DNA of 42,944 nucleotides, taken from positions 1-42,944 of the forward strand of contig CALUHO010000029.1 of NCBI GenBank assembly GCA_944320465.1. The letters are read 5' to 3'. The translations under genes were made by a program, and so were the position numbers. Positions 7,619-14,314 of this stretch are shown here, piece after piece (position 1 is the stretch's first letter; each line of letters begins with the position of its first letter). This DNA is from an uncultured Bacteroidales bacterium (lineage in GTDB: Bacteria; Bacteroidota; Bacteroidia; Bacteroidales; P3). Under the pieces are notes generated by a model. It saw only the letters and a list, made by a program, of their open reading frames with translations, did not search any database and was not told the DNA's origin.

Positions 7619-8404
7619 TCAGATTTCGGGAAGGACCAAAGGCCTCCCATTCAATGGATGCCGGCCGATGCAGAGACCTGTCCCGTAAACTTTTTCCAAA
7701 AGGTCTTTTGCCAATACAGAAGCGGTTTTTTCCGCAGCGGCCACCTTCCCGCATGATAAACATAAAAGATCATGGCAGAATGCCGATGCCAAGTTTATAT
7801 CATGTATCACTAGAAGCGCGTCTGCTCTTGCTTCTGAAACTACTTTGCCTACTACCTGCAAGACGGAAACCTGATGTGCCAGATCCAGATTCGCGGTCGG
7901 TTCGTCCAGCAGCAGCAATTGCGGTTCCTGGCATAAAGCCCGTGCGATAGCGGCTAGCTGCCTTTCCCCCCCGCTAAGCTGGTCCAGAGTCCGTTTCAGT
8001 GCATTTTCATCCTCGGCATCGCCTGCCAAACCCACTTGGCGCAGTTTCTCCATAGCCAACGCCCTGTCCGCTTCCGAATAAGAAAGCTGATGCCATTTCT
8101 TGAAAGGCGTGCGGCCCATCATGACAAAATCCAGCAACGGGACTGGCAGTTTCTCGATATTCTGCGGTACTATAGCCACGGTCCGAGCCCGTTCGGCCAC
8201 GCTCATTTTCCACAATTCTTTTCCTTGCACTTTGACCGAACCCTGTGCAGGAATATCCCGGCAAATGGCTTTGAGCAAAGTGCTCTTGCCTGAACCGTTA
8301 GGGCCGATAATTCCCGTAATCCGGCCTTCCGTGGTCTCAAAGCAAATGTCCTGCAGCTTGAATCCGCTTGGATAAGCCGCTGATACGTGTTCAAGCTGAA
8401 GCAT
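7619..8404 (-). CDS. ABC importer ATPase, iron-chelate/cobalamin family
   Basis: This 261-aa ATPase has the Walker A motif GPNGSGKST (34-42), a Q-loop (IVPQN), the ABC signature LSGGERQ (143-149), Walker B LLLLDEPT (163-170) and the H-loop histidine near 200. It belongs to the FecE/BtuD/HmuV group, which drives FecCD-type permeases. Its start overlaps the permease stop by 14 bases, and it is followed within 4 bases by crcB. The substrate (B12, heme or ferric siderophore) cannot be told from the ATPase. Confidence 0.93.
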   Translation of the reverse strand: MLQLEHVSAAYPSGFKLQDICFETTEGRITGIIGPNGSGKSTLLKAICRDIPAQGSVKVQGKELWKMSVAERARTVAIVPQNIEKLPVPLLDFVMMGRTPFKKWHQLSYSEADRALAMEKLRQVGLAGDAEDENALKRTLDQLSGGERQLAAIARALCQEPQLLLLDEPTANLDLAHQVSVLQVVGKVVSEARADALLVIHDINLASAFCHDLLCLSCGKVAAAEKTASVLAKDLLEKVYGTGLCIGRHPLNGRPLVLPEI

Positions 8405-9395
8405 TTTGTTTCTTTTGGGGTTTGACCAACAAATAAACGAAAAGCCCGCCGCCTAAGATGCCGCAGACTACGCCGACCGGCAATTGCCCCGGATGGACCA
8501 AGCTTCTGGCCAACAAGTCGCAGAGGACCAAGAATATACCGCCGACGATAAAAGACAAGGGTACCAGCAGGCGGTAATCGCTCCCTGCCAAACGGCGCAA
8601 GATATGCGGCACAACCAAGCCTACAAAACCGATAATGCCCGCCGTAGCCACGCAGACCGCAGTCAGCAAAGAAGTAAGCAAGAGCAAGCATGGCACTAAA
8701 ACAGCCGTGTTCACCCCCAGATGCCGGGCGGTCTGTTCTCCGAGATTCATCAGGTTGAGCCGTTGCGAAAGCAGTATGCCCGCACAGAGTCCGGCAATGG
8801 CAAAACCGCAAAGCGAGAAAGCCTGTGCCGGTGTGCTATGCGAAAGCGAACCCATGGTCCAATAGATGATCTGGGTCATGTTTTCTGGCGTAGAGAGGCT
8901 GAGCAAGAGGGTGGTCGCTGCCGAACAGAGGATGCTGAGCATGATGCCGGCCAGCAGCAGGTTGTTGGTTCCCGGCCGATGACGATGATAGGCGAGCAGG
9001 ATCAAGCTGATGGCAATCGCTCCGATAAAGGCGAAACCCCCGATACCCAAGCTGCCCCACTGTTGCGCGATTCCCATGAGGAAAGCCAGCGCGACCCCCA
9101 AGGAAGCCCCGCCGGAAATCCCCAAGGTATAGGGTTCCACCAATGGGTTCTTGAACAGCCCTTGCAGGATGCTGCCCGACATGGAGAGCATCCCGCCGAT
9201 GCAAAGCGCGGTCAAGCTCCGAGGCAGACGGAGCTGGCTCAAAATGGTCTTTTCCATGCTGCCCGGATCGGTTCCCCACCATTGCCAAGGCCAGATAGGC
9301 ATTTCGCCAATGGCAAGCGACAACAGCAGGCAAAGCAAAAGCAAAAGGGCACTGCCTGCTATCCAGAAAATATATTTCGGAACTGCGTTCTGCAT
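8391..9395 (-). CDS. FecCD/BtuC-type ABC transporter permease
   Basis: The 334-aa protein has about ten membrane helices. It shows the FecCD signatures LRLPRSLTALCIGGMLSMSG near 55-75, then the segment with GLFKNPLVEPYTLGISGGAS, and GLVVPHILRRLAGSDYR near the C-terminus. It forms the dimeric channel for a metal chelate such as B12, heme or a siderophore. I use the ATG ending at 9395, which follows the binding-protein stop (9407-9409) by 11 bases. A longer form would begin inside that gene and adds a basic, non-membrane N-terminus. Confidence 0.92.
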   Translation of the reverse strand: MQNAVPKYIFWIAGSALLLLLCLLLSLAIGEMPIWPWQWWGTDPGSMEKTILSQLRLPRSLTALCIGGMLSMSGSILQGLFKNPLVEPYTLGISGGASLGVALAFLMGIAQQWGSLGIGGFAFIGAIAISLILLAYHRHRPGTNNLLLAGIMLSILCSAATTLLLSLSTPENMTQIIYWTMGSLSHSTPAQAFSLCGFAIAGLCAGILLSQRLNLMNLGEQTARHLGVNTAVLVPCLLLLTSLLTAVCVATAGIIGFVGLVVPHILRRLAGSDYRLLVPLSFIVGGIFLVLCDLLARSLVHPGQLPVGVVCGILGGGLFVYLLVKPQKKQNASA

Positions 9396-9406
9396 GATTT
9401 GTCGGT

Positions 9407-10330
9407 TTATCGGCCTGTCTCCTGCCCGGAGCAGATGTTTTCGAGGCATTGCGCCATGTATTGGATGGTTTTCCGAAAGAACAACGGTGTCGGGCAGCAG
9501 GCTTCATTGTCGTTTACCAGAAACAGATAGCCATCCCGGACGGCCGGAATATTGCCGAAACGTTTCCAGTCTTCGGCTATTTTCGATCCCAGTCCCGACA
9601 TCTGGCTGATGAACATGATTTGCGGGGCTGCCGCCACTACGTATTCCTGGCTGATGCCGTTGCCTTTATAATCCTTCACGATATTGTCGAGACCGAGGAA
9701 TTCCAGATACTGGTTCATGAACGTGCCTTCGATGACCGGAAACACCGGATCGCTGCCTATCTGGAAAAATGTCCTTGCCCCGTTCAAAGCCTTTGCGGCC
9801 TCCGGTTTCCTCCCGTTTTCCGAACCGGACAACCCGGCCTCATTTTCCGTAGTCCCCTCTTGTTTTACCATGAATCTTCTCGAAATCCGGTCCACTTCCG
9901 CCCGTTCCCGTTCCACCAAGGTTTCCGCCTGCGTTTCCATCCCGGCCAAACGGCCTATTTCCATCGCCTGCTCGCAGATTTCATCAAAGGATTTCGGTGT
10001 TCTGAAATCCTTCACTTCGATGCCCAGGTCTTCCAGCCTTTCCTGTACCTTGGCTTGGGTGAACACCATGCAGAATACGATGTCGGGTTGCAATGTCAGG
10101 ATTTTCTCCAGATTCGCTTCCAATACGTTGCCTACGATTTCGCTCGAATTTCCCTCTTGCGGAGGCGGGCAGAAGGACGTTCGGCCTACGATGCAGGAAT
10201 CCGCCCCCATTTGCTGCAGATTATACGTAATGGAAGGGGATAAGGATACGATTCGGATGGCCGAGGATGCCGAGGGAAGTCCAAAGCCGAAGATTAGTAG
10301 AAGGAAACGTATCGCAAAAGTGCTTTTCAT
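9407..10330 (-). CDS. Periplasmic binding protein of the metal-chelate ABC importer
   Basis: The 307-aa protein has a signal sequence (KSTFAIRFLLLIFGFGLPSASSA, 2-24). Two lobes of the helical-backbone metal-receptor type (BtuF/FepB family) follow, opening with IRIVSLSPSITYNLQQMGA. The inter-lobe helix region (150-190) contains a polar, low-complexity insertion (KQEGTTENEAGLSGSENGRK) not usual for the family. A CCPTP segment near 280 is also unusual. As the first gene of the operon it captures the ligand and delivers it to the FecCD permease. No lipobox cysteine is evident after the signal, so it is probably soluble in the periplasm. Confidence 0.85.
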   Translation of the reverse strand: MKSTFAIRFLLLIFGFGLPSASSAIRIVSLSPSITYNLQQMGADSCIVGRTSFCPPPQEGNSSEIVGNVLEANLEKILTLQPDIVFCMVFTQAKVQERLEDLGIEVKDFRTPKSFDEICEQAMEIGRLAGMETQAETLVERERAEVDRISRRFMVKQEGTTENEAGLSGSENGRKPEAAKALNGARTFFQIGSDPVFPVIEGTFMNQYLEFLGLDNIVKDYKGNGISQEYVVAAAPQIMFISQMSGLGSKIAEDWKRFGNIPAVRDGYLFLVNDNEACCPTPLFFRKTIQYMAQCLENICSGQETGR

Positions 10331-10477
10331 GCTTTCTCGATTTTAATGGATCCGCGAACAGAGGACTGGTCAGACACGACTTCCGCAGTCGCGGGCTTCA
10401 ACATCTATTCCGCAACGGATTGCCGTTGGATGCCGGACGAATAAAAGGATGCGGCAGCCTTTCCGAATCCAAATTTG
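10331..10477 (-). promoter_or_regulatory. Structured leader of the metal-chelate importer operon
   Basis: The roughly 140-base leader between the TACCTTTG box (10478-10485) and the binding-protein start contains two small hairpins on the minus strand: CAACGG-CAAT-CCGTTG and CCGC-GACT-GCGG. The segment AGCCCGCGACTGCGGAAG resembles the CCCGC-CTG core of cobalamin riboswitches. I cannot find a convincing B12 box, so this is only a candidate for a divergent or decayed cobalamin riboswitch. Confidence 0.3.
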
Positions 10478-10485
10478 CAAAGGTA
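10478..10485 (-). promoter_or_regulatory. -7 box (TACCTTTG) of the importer operon
   Basis: The minus-strand TAnnTTTG match lies about 150 bases upstream of the binding-protein gene and only 18 bases from the oppositely oriented box of cysH. The two promoters are divergent and overlap. Confidence 0.5.
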
Positions 10486-10502
10486 CATAATTTCGTTTTT
10501 TG

Positions 10503-10510
10503 TATCTTTG
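10503..10510 (+). promoter_or_regulatory. -7 box (TATCTTTG) of cysH
   Basis: This is a full TAnnTTTG match 86 bases upstream of the cysH start. The first 50 transcribed bases resemble the core of family B repeats (compare GGCTATGTCGAGGCGTAGC here with GGCTATGCTGAGACGTAGCC near 3351). The -33 element is poor. Confidence 0.5.
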
Positions 10511-10595
10511 GCTATGTCGAGGCGTAGCTCGCTTTCGCTGGAAGCAAAGGCGTTTCAGACATAACAAACGTAAAAACAAGACAAAAGCAATAGCA

Positions 10596-11306
10596 ATGAA
10601 GGTTTCAGAAAAGCAGATTGAAGCGTGGAACGAGCAGTTCGCCTCTTCCGCGCCCCAGGAAATGCTCCGGTTTTTCATGCAAGAATACGGAGATTGCCTG
10701 GCCTTGTCCTCCAGTTTGGGAGCCGAAGACCAGGTATTGACCGACATGATGGTGGAAATAGATCCTAAGGTTCGGATTTTCACGCTCGATACCGGACGGC
10801 TTTTCCCTGAAACCTATCAGCTGATAGCCAGAACTGAAGACCATTACCATATAAGAATGGAGGTTCTTTTTCCTCCCACCGACAAAGTGGAGGCCATGGT
10901 TCGTGAAAATGGAATCAATCTTTTCTATAAAAGCCTGGAACAACGCAAGCTCTGCTGCCATGTTCGCAAGCTCGAAGCCTTGCACCGGGCCTTTTCCAGC
11001 CTGGATGCCTGGGTATGCGGCCTGCGCAAGGAACAGTCGGTGACCCGCAGCCAAGTACACCGGGTAGAATGGGACGAAGGAAATAACTTGTTGAAAATAA
11101 ACCCGCTGGTAGATTGGTCCGAACAAGAAGTCTGGGATTACATCAAGAAAAAAGGCGTGCCGTACAATGTCTTGCACGACAAAGGGTTTCCTTCCATCGG
11201 ATGCCAGCCTTGCACTCGGGCGGTAGCACCGGGCCAAGACGTGAGAGCAGGTAGATGGTGGTGGGAGGATCCATCCCAGAAGGAATGCGGCTTGCATGTG
11301 AAATGA
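10596..11306 (+). CDS. cysH: Adenylyl-sulfate (APS) reductase, CysH family
   Basis: The 236-aa enzyme is a thioredoxin-dependent assimilatory reductase that converts adenylyl sulfate to sulfite and AMP. It has the PP-loop-like ALSSSLGAEDQ (36-46), the FTLDTGRLFPET strand, and the catalytic ECGLH motif at the C-terminus (C231). It also has the Cys-Cys pair at 120-121 with CxxC at 203-206. These four cysteines ligate a [4Fe-4S] cluster and mark the APS-type (bacterial CysH/CysH1) rather than the PAPS-specific enzyme. The ATG at 10596 is chosen; the upstream in-frame extension is translated repeat sequence rich in arginine. No other cys gene is adjacent, so this is a stand-alone unit. Confidence 0.93.
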   Translation: MKVSEKQIEAWNEQFASSAPQEMLRFFMQEYGDCLALSSSLGAEDQVLTDMMVEIDPKVRIFTLDTGRLFPETYQLIARTEDHYHIRMEVLFPPTDKVEAMVRENGINLFYKSLEQRKLCCHVRKLEALHRAFSSLDAWVCGLRKEQSVTRSQVHRVEWDEGNNLLKINPLVDWSEQEVWDYIKKKGVPYNVLHDKGFPSIGCQPCTRAVAPGQDVRAGRWWWEDPSQKECGLHVK

Positions 11307-11449
11307 ATCAACGGGGGCATCTACTTCGCTGCGAGCCTTGGCCAGCAGTAGTGTAAACTGAACTGTGTCAAGCTTAGTTTTGTTGGGACAGCGTAGGCGG
11401 CCATGGCCGCCTACGCTGTCCCAACCTATCAAGGAACTCCAAATAATCG
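11307..11449. other. Spacer with IS end-like sequence and a perfect palindrome
   Basis: Downstream of cysH, GGCATCTACTTCG at 11314-11326 also occurs at 27497-27509, beside a family B repeat. TGTAAACTGAACTGTGTCAA at 11352-11371 resembles the terminus of an IS3-family element. A 44-bp palindrome follows at 11382-11425. Confidence 0.5.
11382..11425. repeat. 44-bp perfect palindrome
   Basis: The arm GTTGGGACAGCGTAGGCGGC (11382-11401), followed by CA, is followed directly by its exact reverse complement. The centre is CCA|TGG between 11403 and 11404, with no loop. It lies between the IS-end-like sequence and the transposase remnant. Confidence 0.95.
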
Positions 11450-11773
11450 AAGCAGGCATATTACAAACACGACGAGTCGAAGGTCCTGGCCCGGGCGGCC
11501 CGGGAAGCCTTTGCCTTGGAATACATCAGGGGCATCCGTTCGAAGGATCCGGGAATCGGAGGCACCAAGCTCTGGCACATGTACCGGCGCGATTTTCAGG
11601 AGAACAGCCCGGTCGGGCGCGACAGGTTCGCCGATATTATCAACAGGCATAACCTGAAGGTGCGGCAGAAGGTACGCAAGCCCGGCACGACGGACTCCTC
11701 ACACGGGCTTCCCCTATATCCCAATCTCGTCAGGGACTTTATTCCCTCCGGCCCGACCAGTTACCCCATATAG
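11447..11773 (+). pseudogene. IS3-family transposase (OrfB) fragment
   Basis: The frame starting after a stop at 11444-11446 encodes a segment typical of IS3-family OrfB between the N-terminal helix-turn-helix and the integrase core. It contains GIGGTKLWHMYRRDF, GRDRFADIINRHNLKVRQKV, RKPGTTDSSHGLPLYPNLV and finally RDFIPSGP. In intact proteins GPNQLW and the DDE catalytic domain follow. Here the sequence slips (GACCAG) and ends at TAG 11771-11773, so the whole catalytic domain and the beginning are absent. The right breakpoint coincides with the broken DUF262 gene on the other strand, which suggests insertion or deletion by the element. Confidence 0.8.
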
Positions 11774-11937
11774 TGTTCTCCATTTTCAGATATCATCGTA
11801 TCAATGTCTTGCCAAAGATCATCCCATTGTTCAATGTCCCACGAGTAATCTCTTTGAAATTTAGGAATAATATATTTACATCCACTTCTGATCAGTGAGT
11901 CAAAATGGTTTGTGGTTGAATCTTGTATATCTATCAT
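11761..11937 (-). pseudogene. N-terminal fragment of a DUF262 (GmrSD-like) gene
   Basis: The first 58 residues of a DUF262 protein are intact. They include the family motif IPKFQRDYSWDIEQWDDLW, which precedes the DGQQR nucleotide-processing motif in GmrSD-type modification-dependent restriction proteins and relatives. The reading frame ends in TAA right after EHYMG, where IS3-family sequence begins, so the DGQQR motif and everything else are lost. The true start is the ATG ending at 11937, because a TACATTTG promoter box lies at 11956-11963. With the DpnII-type system next door it marks a former defence cluster. Confidence 0.75.
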
Positions 11938-11955
11938 AGTCTTATCATTCAAACT

Positions 11956-11963
11956 CAAATGTA
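11956..11963 (-). promoter_or_regulatory. -7 box (TACATTTG) of the broken DUF262 gene
   Basis: A minus-strand TAnnTTTG match 18 bases upstream of the ATG at 11937, within an A/T-rich spacer (11959-12037). It suggests the gene had its own promoter, separate from the restriction-modification operon. Confidence 0.45.
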
Positions 11964-12037
11964 AAAATATGCTTCAAAGTCAATCTATATTTTAGTCACA
12001 AAAATATTTTGTGGAATTTTAATTTAATGACACCGTA

Positions 12038-12919
12038 TTAAAACGGTAATTCCGGTCTATAATCAATATCCTGCTCTCCAAGGACTCGGATGCCTTTGTC
12101 CTGGAAAAGGCGGGCTTGTTTTTCAAGATGCTTGATGTATTCCTGACGTTTGCCGGGGGTGTCTATCTCTTCTTTGCGGGCTTTGCTTATCTGCAGGAAT
12201 TTCTCTTCCATGTCGATGCCTAGGAAGCGTCGGTTGAGGAGGTTGGCGGCTATGCCGGTGGTGCTGCTTCCGGTGAATGGGTCGAGGATCCATGCTCCGG
12301 GTGAGGTGGAGGCTTGGATAGCGCGGGCTACTACGCTGAGGGATTTCTGCGTGGGGTGTTTGCCGCAGGATTTCTCCCATGGGGCTATGGCGGGGAGGGT
12401 CCAGACATCGCGCATCTGGGTGCCGCCGTTGATCTCCTTCATCAGCTCGTAGTTGAAGTAATGCGGGGTTTTGTGGTCGTGTCTTGCCCACAGGATGTAT
12501 TCTGCTGAGTGGGTGAAGTACCGGCAGGAGAGGTTCGGGGGTGGGTTGGTCTTGACCCAGGTAATGCAGTTGAGGATCTTATATCCGAGTTCTGTGAGGC
12601 AGCGGGCGATGGAGAAGATGTTGTGATAGGTACCGCTTATCCAGATGGTGCCGTTGGTTTTCAGTTTATTGCGGCAGGCTTCGAGCCAGGTACGGTCGAA
12701 TTTGTAGTCTTCTTCGAATCCTTTTGATTTGTCCCATGTGCCTTTGTCTACGGAGACCATCCGTCCGCTCTGTACGCTGATGCCTCCGTTGGAGAGGTGG
12801 TACGGCGGGTCAGCGAAGATCATATCGAACTTGAATTCAAAGGAGTTCAGCAGTTCGATACAGTCTCCCTGCAGCAGGGTGAATCTGCTATCTGATGATT
12901 TGTAATAAGGAATTATCAT
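12038..12919 (-). CDS. dpnA: DpnA-like adenine-specific DNA methyltransferase (M2)
   Basis: The 293-aa protein is a beta-class N6-adenine methyltransferase. The catalytic DPPY is at 37-40 and the S-adenosylmethionine motif DPFTGSSTTG at 213-222, in the order DPPY first. Family-typical blocks in between are NGGISVQSGRMVSVDKGTWD, TWVKTNPPPNLSCRYFTHS and GKHPTQK. In DpnII systems the second methylase modifies GATC and can act on single-stranded DNA, protecting incoming transformed or conjugated strands. The ATG at 12917-12919 is chosen because it overlaps the stop of the upstream 30-codon ORF (ATGA). A longer start at 13003 would add 28 arginine-rich residues. It is the last gene of the operon. 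Confidence 0.92.
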   Translation of the reverse strand: MIIPYYKSSDSRFTLLQGDCIELLNSFEFKFDMIFADPPYHLSNGGISVQSGRMVSVDKGTWDKSKGFEEDYKFDRTWLEACRNKLKTNGTIWISGTYHNIFSIARCLTELGYKILNCITWVKTNPPPNLSCRYFTHSAEYILWARHDHKTPHYFNYELMKEINGGTQMRDVWTLPAIAPWEKSCGKHPTQKSLSVVARAIQASTSPGAWILDPFTGSSTTGIAANLLNRRFLGIDMEEKFLQISKARKEEIDTPGKRQEYIKHLEKQARLFQDKGIRVLGEQDIDYRPELPF

Positions 12920-13008
12920 AATGTGCTGCGGAGTTCGTCTATGGCTTTCCAGGACATCATGCGTCCTTCGCCTGTCGGATAGTTGACATCTTCTTGTCCC
13001 CATATCAT
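12916..13008 (-). CDS. 30-residue coupled small ORF in the DpnII-type operon
   Basis: This ORF starts with an ATG (13006-13008) that overlaps the stop of the 146-aa gene as ATGA. It ends with a TGA (12916-12918) that overlaps the ATG of the M2 methylase as ATGA. The peptide begins MIWGQEDVNYPTGEGR and ends in SWKAIDELRSTL, a normal amino-acid mix with no low complexity. Either it is a true small protein, a translational-coupling device for M2, or the N-terminal end of a longer M2 separated by a frameshift. I recognise no family. The two flanking ATGA overlaps are seen directly; translation is inference. Confidence 0.45.
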   Translation of the reverse strand: MIWGQEDVNYPTGEGRMMSWKAIDELRSTL

Positions 13009-13445
13009 TTGTATGCTTTGAGAAGTGCTTCGGGATGTTCTCCTATGGGGATAGTGATGCTGGTGATCTCCTGAATTATGTCATCAGGATCCGTTCCGTT
13101 CAATACCTGTTCGAAAAGATCGATGAGTTTTTTTGTCTGTGCTGGATCCAGCAGTGCTTTCTGCTTCAGGTCTTCGAGGATCTGAGCGTGGGCGATCTGC
13201 CACAGGTCGTTGTTGGCAGGGTTGTATATGAATACAAGGAAGTCTTCTTTGCTGAGCTTGCCATAGGTTGTTTTGCCTCCGGGCTTGGTGAGCACTATTT
13301 TTCTGCCGTCACTCAGATCCTCGACTTCGTATCCTCTGTAGGGTAGCTTTATCAGGGACTGTGCGAACTCTTTTCTTGAAGTGTTTTTTATGGTGATTTT
13401 CTTCAAGTCTATGGTATGGTTGTATCTGTTTCTGACTTTTGCCAT
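13005..13445 (-). CDS. Uncharacterised 146-aa protein of the DpnII-type operon
   Basis: This gene lies 2 bases downstream of the endonuclease stop and is coupled to the following small ORF. The product is basic at the N-terminus (AKVRNRYNHTIDLKKITIKN), with a beta-rich middle (GYEVEDLSDGRKIVLTKPGG) and a helical C-terminal half (QTKKLIDLFEQVLNG). It has no signal peptide or membrane segment. I do not recognise its family; the classical pneumococcal DpnII locus has only two methylases and the nuclease. Its position inside a tight operon suggests a role with the methylase or nuclease, such as DNA binding, control or a subunit, but nothing in the sequence proves this. Confidence 0.75.
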   Translation of the reverse strand: MAKVRNRYNHTIDLKKITIKNTSRKEFAQSLIKLPYRGYEVEDLSDGRKIVLTKPGGKTTYGKLSKEDFLVFIYNPANNDLWQIAHAQILEDLKQKALLDPAQTKKLIDLFEQVLNGTDPDDIIQEITSITIPIGEHPEALLKAYK

Positions 13446-13447
13446 TG

Positions 13448-14314
13448 CTATCTAAGGTTGGTTGAGATTATGCCGTTGTCGAGGTCTGTGAGGTTGTACA
13501 GATCCGGGAGGACATCGAAGGTCTCTTTCAGATTGTTCTTGGCGGAGAGCCATCCTTTGCCATCGGTGACCCAGACGAAGCGGAAGTAGTCCAGGTCTTT
13601 GGTCTCGAGTGCGAGGGTCTTGTAGCTGCGGGCTGTCTCGTTGAGCTTGGAACCGGAGCTGGTGTAGAAGTTGGTCTCGATGCCGTATATCATCTTCGGT
13701 CTTTTGATGACGAAGTCAAAGCGTTTTTCGGTGCCGCCTTCGTTGGAGATGCAGGAGAGGTCGATGTGCCATCTATCCTGTATGTCGTGGATGTACATTT
13801 CCTTAAAGTAGTCTCGGCCTTTGGTGAGGCCGGCTTTTTGGATGTAGGTTTCTACGAGGTCTTCCATGGTGTCGCCGCCGCGGTTTTTGCGGGCGTTGGA
13901 GTCCAGGCCGGTCTCCACTCCGGTGACGTAGTCTACGAGGTTGGAGATGTGCTTATTGCCCATAAGTTCGAACAGTCCGGTCTCACGCATGAATACCGCG
14001 TACTGGGCAGCGGTATAGTTGGGCTTCTCGAAGTTGAAGCGGTGTTCTCCGGCGGTGTCGTATATAAGGATTTCGGACTCGCGTTTGGCTAGGAGTATGG
14101 GGATGCAGCGGAGTATCTCGGGATACTGGGCGTGTAGTTTCTGGAAGTCTTTTTCGATGTCCGGAGAGCCTATGAGTGAGTTCATCAGGCAGAGCTGGAC
14201 TTTTATGCCGTCCACGTTGCGATATATCTTCTCGAAGTCGGTGTAATACTTGTATCCGGCTATTACTTCCTTGAGGTTCTGTAGCCAGATGTTGAAGTCT
14301 CTCATTATTTTCAT
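13448..14314 (-). CDS. dpnB: DpnII/MboI-type restriction endonuclease (GATC)
   Basis: The 288-aa protein matches the DpnII family. The best block is IYGIETNFYTSSGSKLNETA (210-229), followed by RSYK and an FRFVWVTDGKGWLSAKNNL segment (245-262). Upstream are FDFVIKRPK (199-207) and the HIDLSCISNEGG region. The FD...E-T-N arrangement is a plausible PD-(D/E)XK-like active site. Enzymes of this family cut before unmethylated GATC. The start is the ATG at 14312-14314, which overlaps the methylase stop as ATGA; a 67-codon upstream extension is antisense-like and arginine-rich. Toxicity without the methylases explains why the nuclease is translated after M1. Confidence 0.93.
   Translation of the reverse strand: MKIMRDFNIWLQNLKEVIAGYKYYTDFEKIYRNVDGIKVQLCLMNSLIGSPDIEKDFQKLHAQYPEILRCIPILLAKRESEILIYDTAGEHRFNFEKPNYTAAQYAVFMRETGLFELMGNKHISNLVDYVTGVETGLDSNARKNRGGDTMEDLVETYIQKAGLTKGRDYFKEMYIHDIQDRWHIDLSCISNEGGTEKRFDFVIKRPKMIYGIETNFYTSSGSKLNETARSYKTLALETKDLDYFRFVWVTDGKGWLSAKNNLKETFDVLPDLYNLTDLDNGIISTNLR

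Noticed and set aside
10331..10477. Canonical cobalamin riboswitch
   Set aside because: No convincing B12 box; kept only as a low-confidence structured leader.
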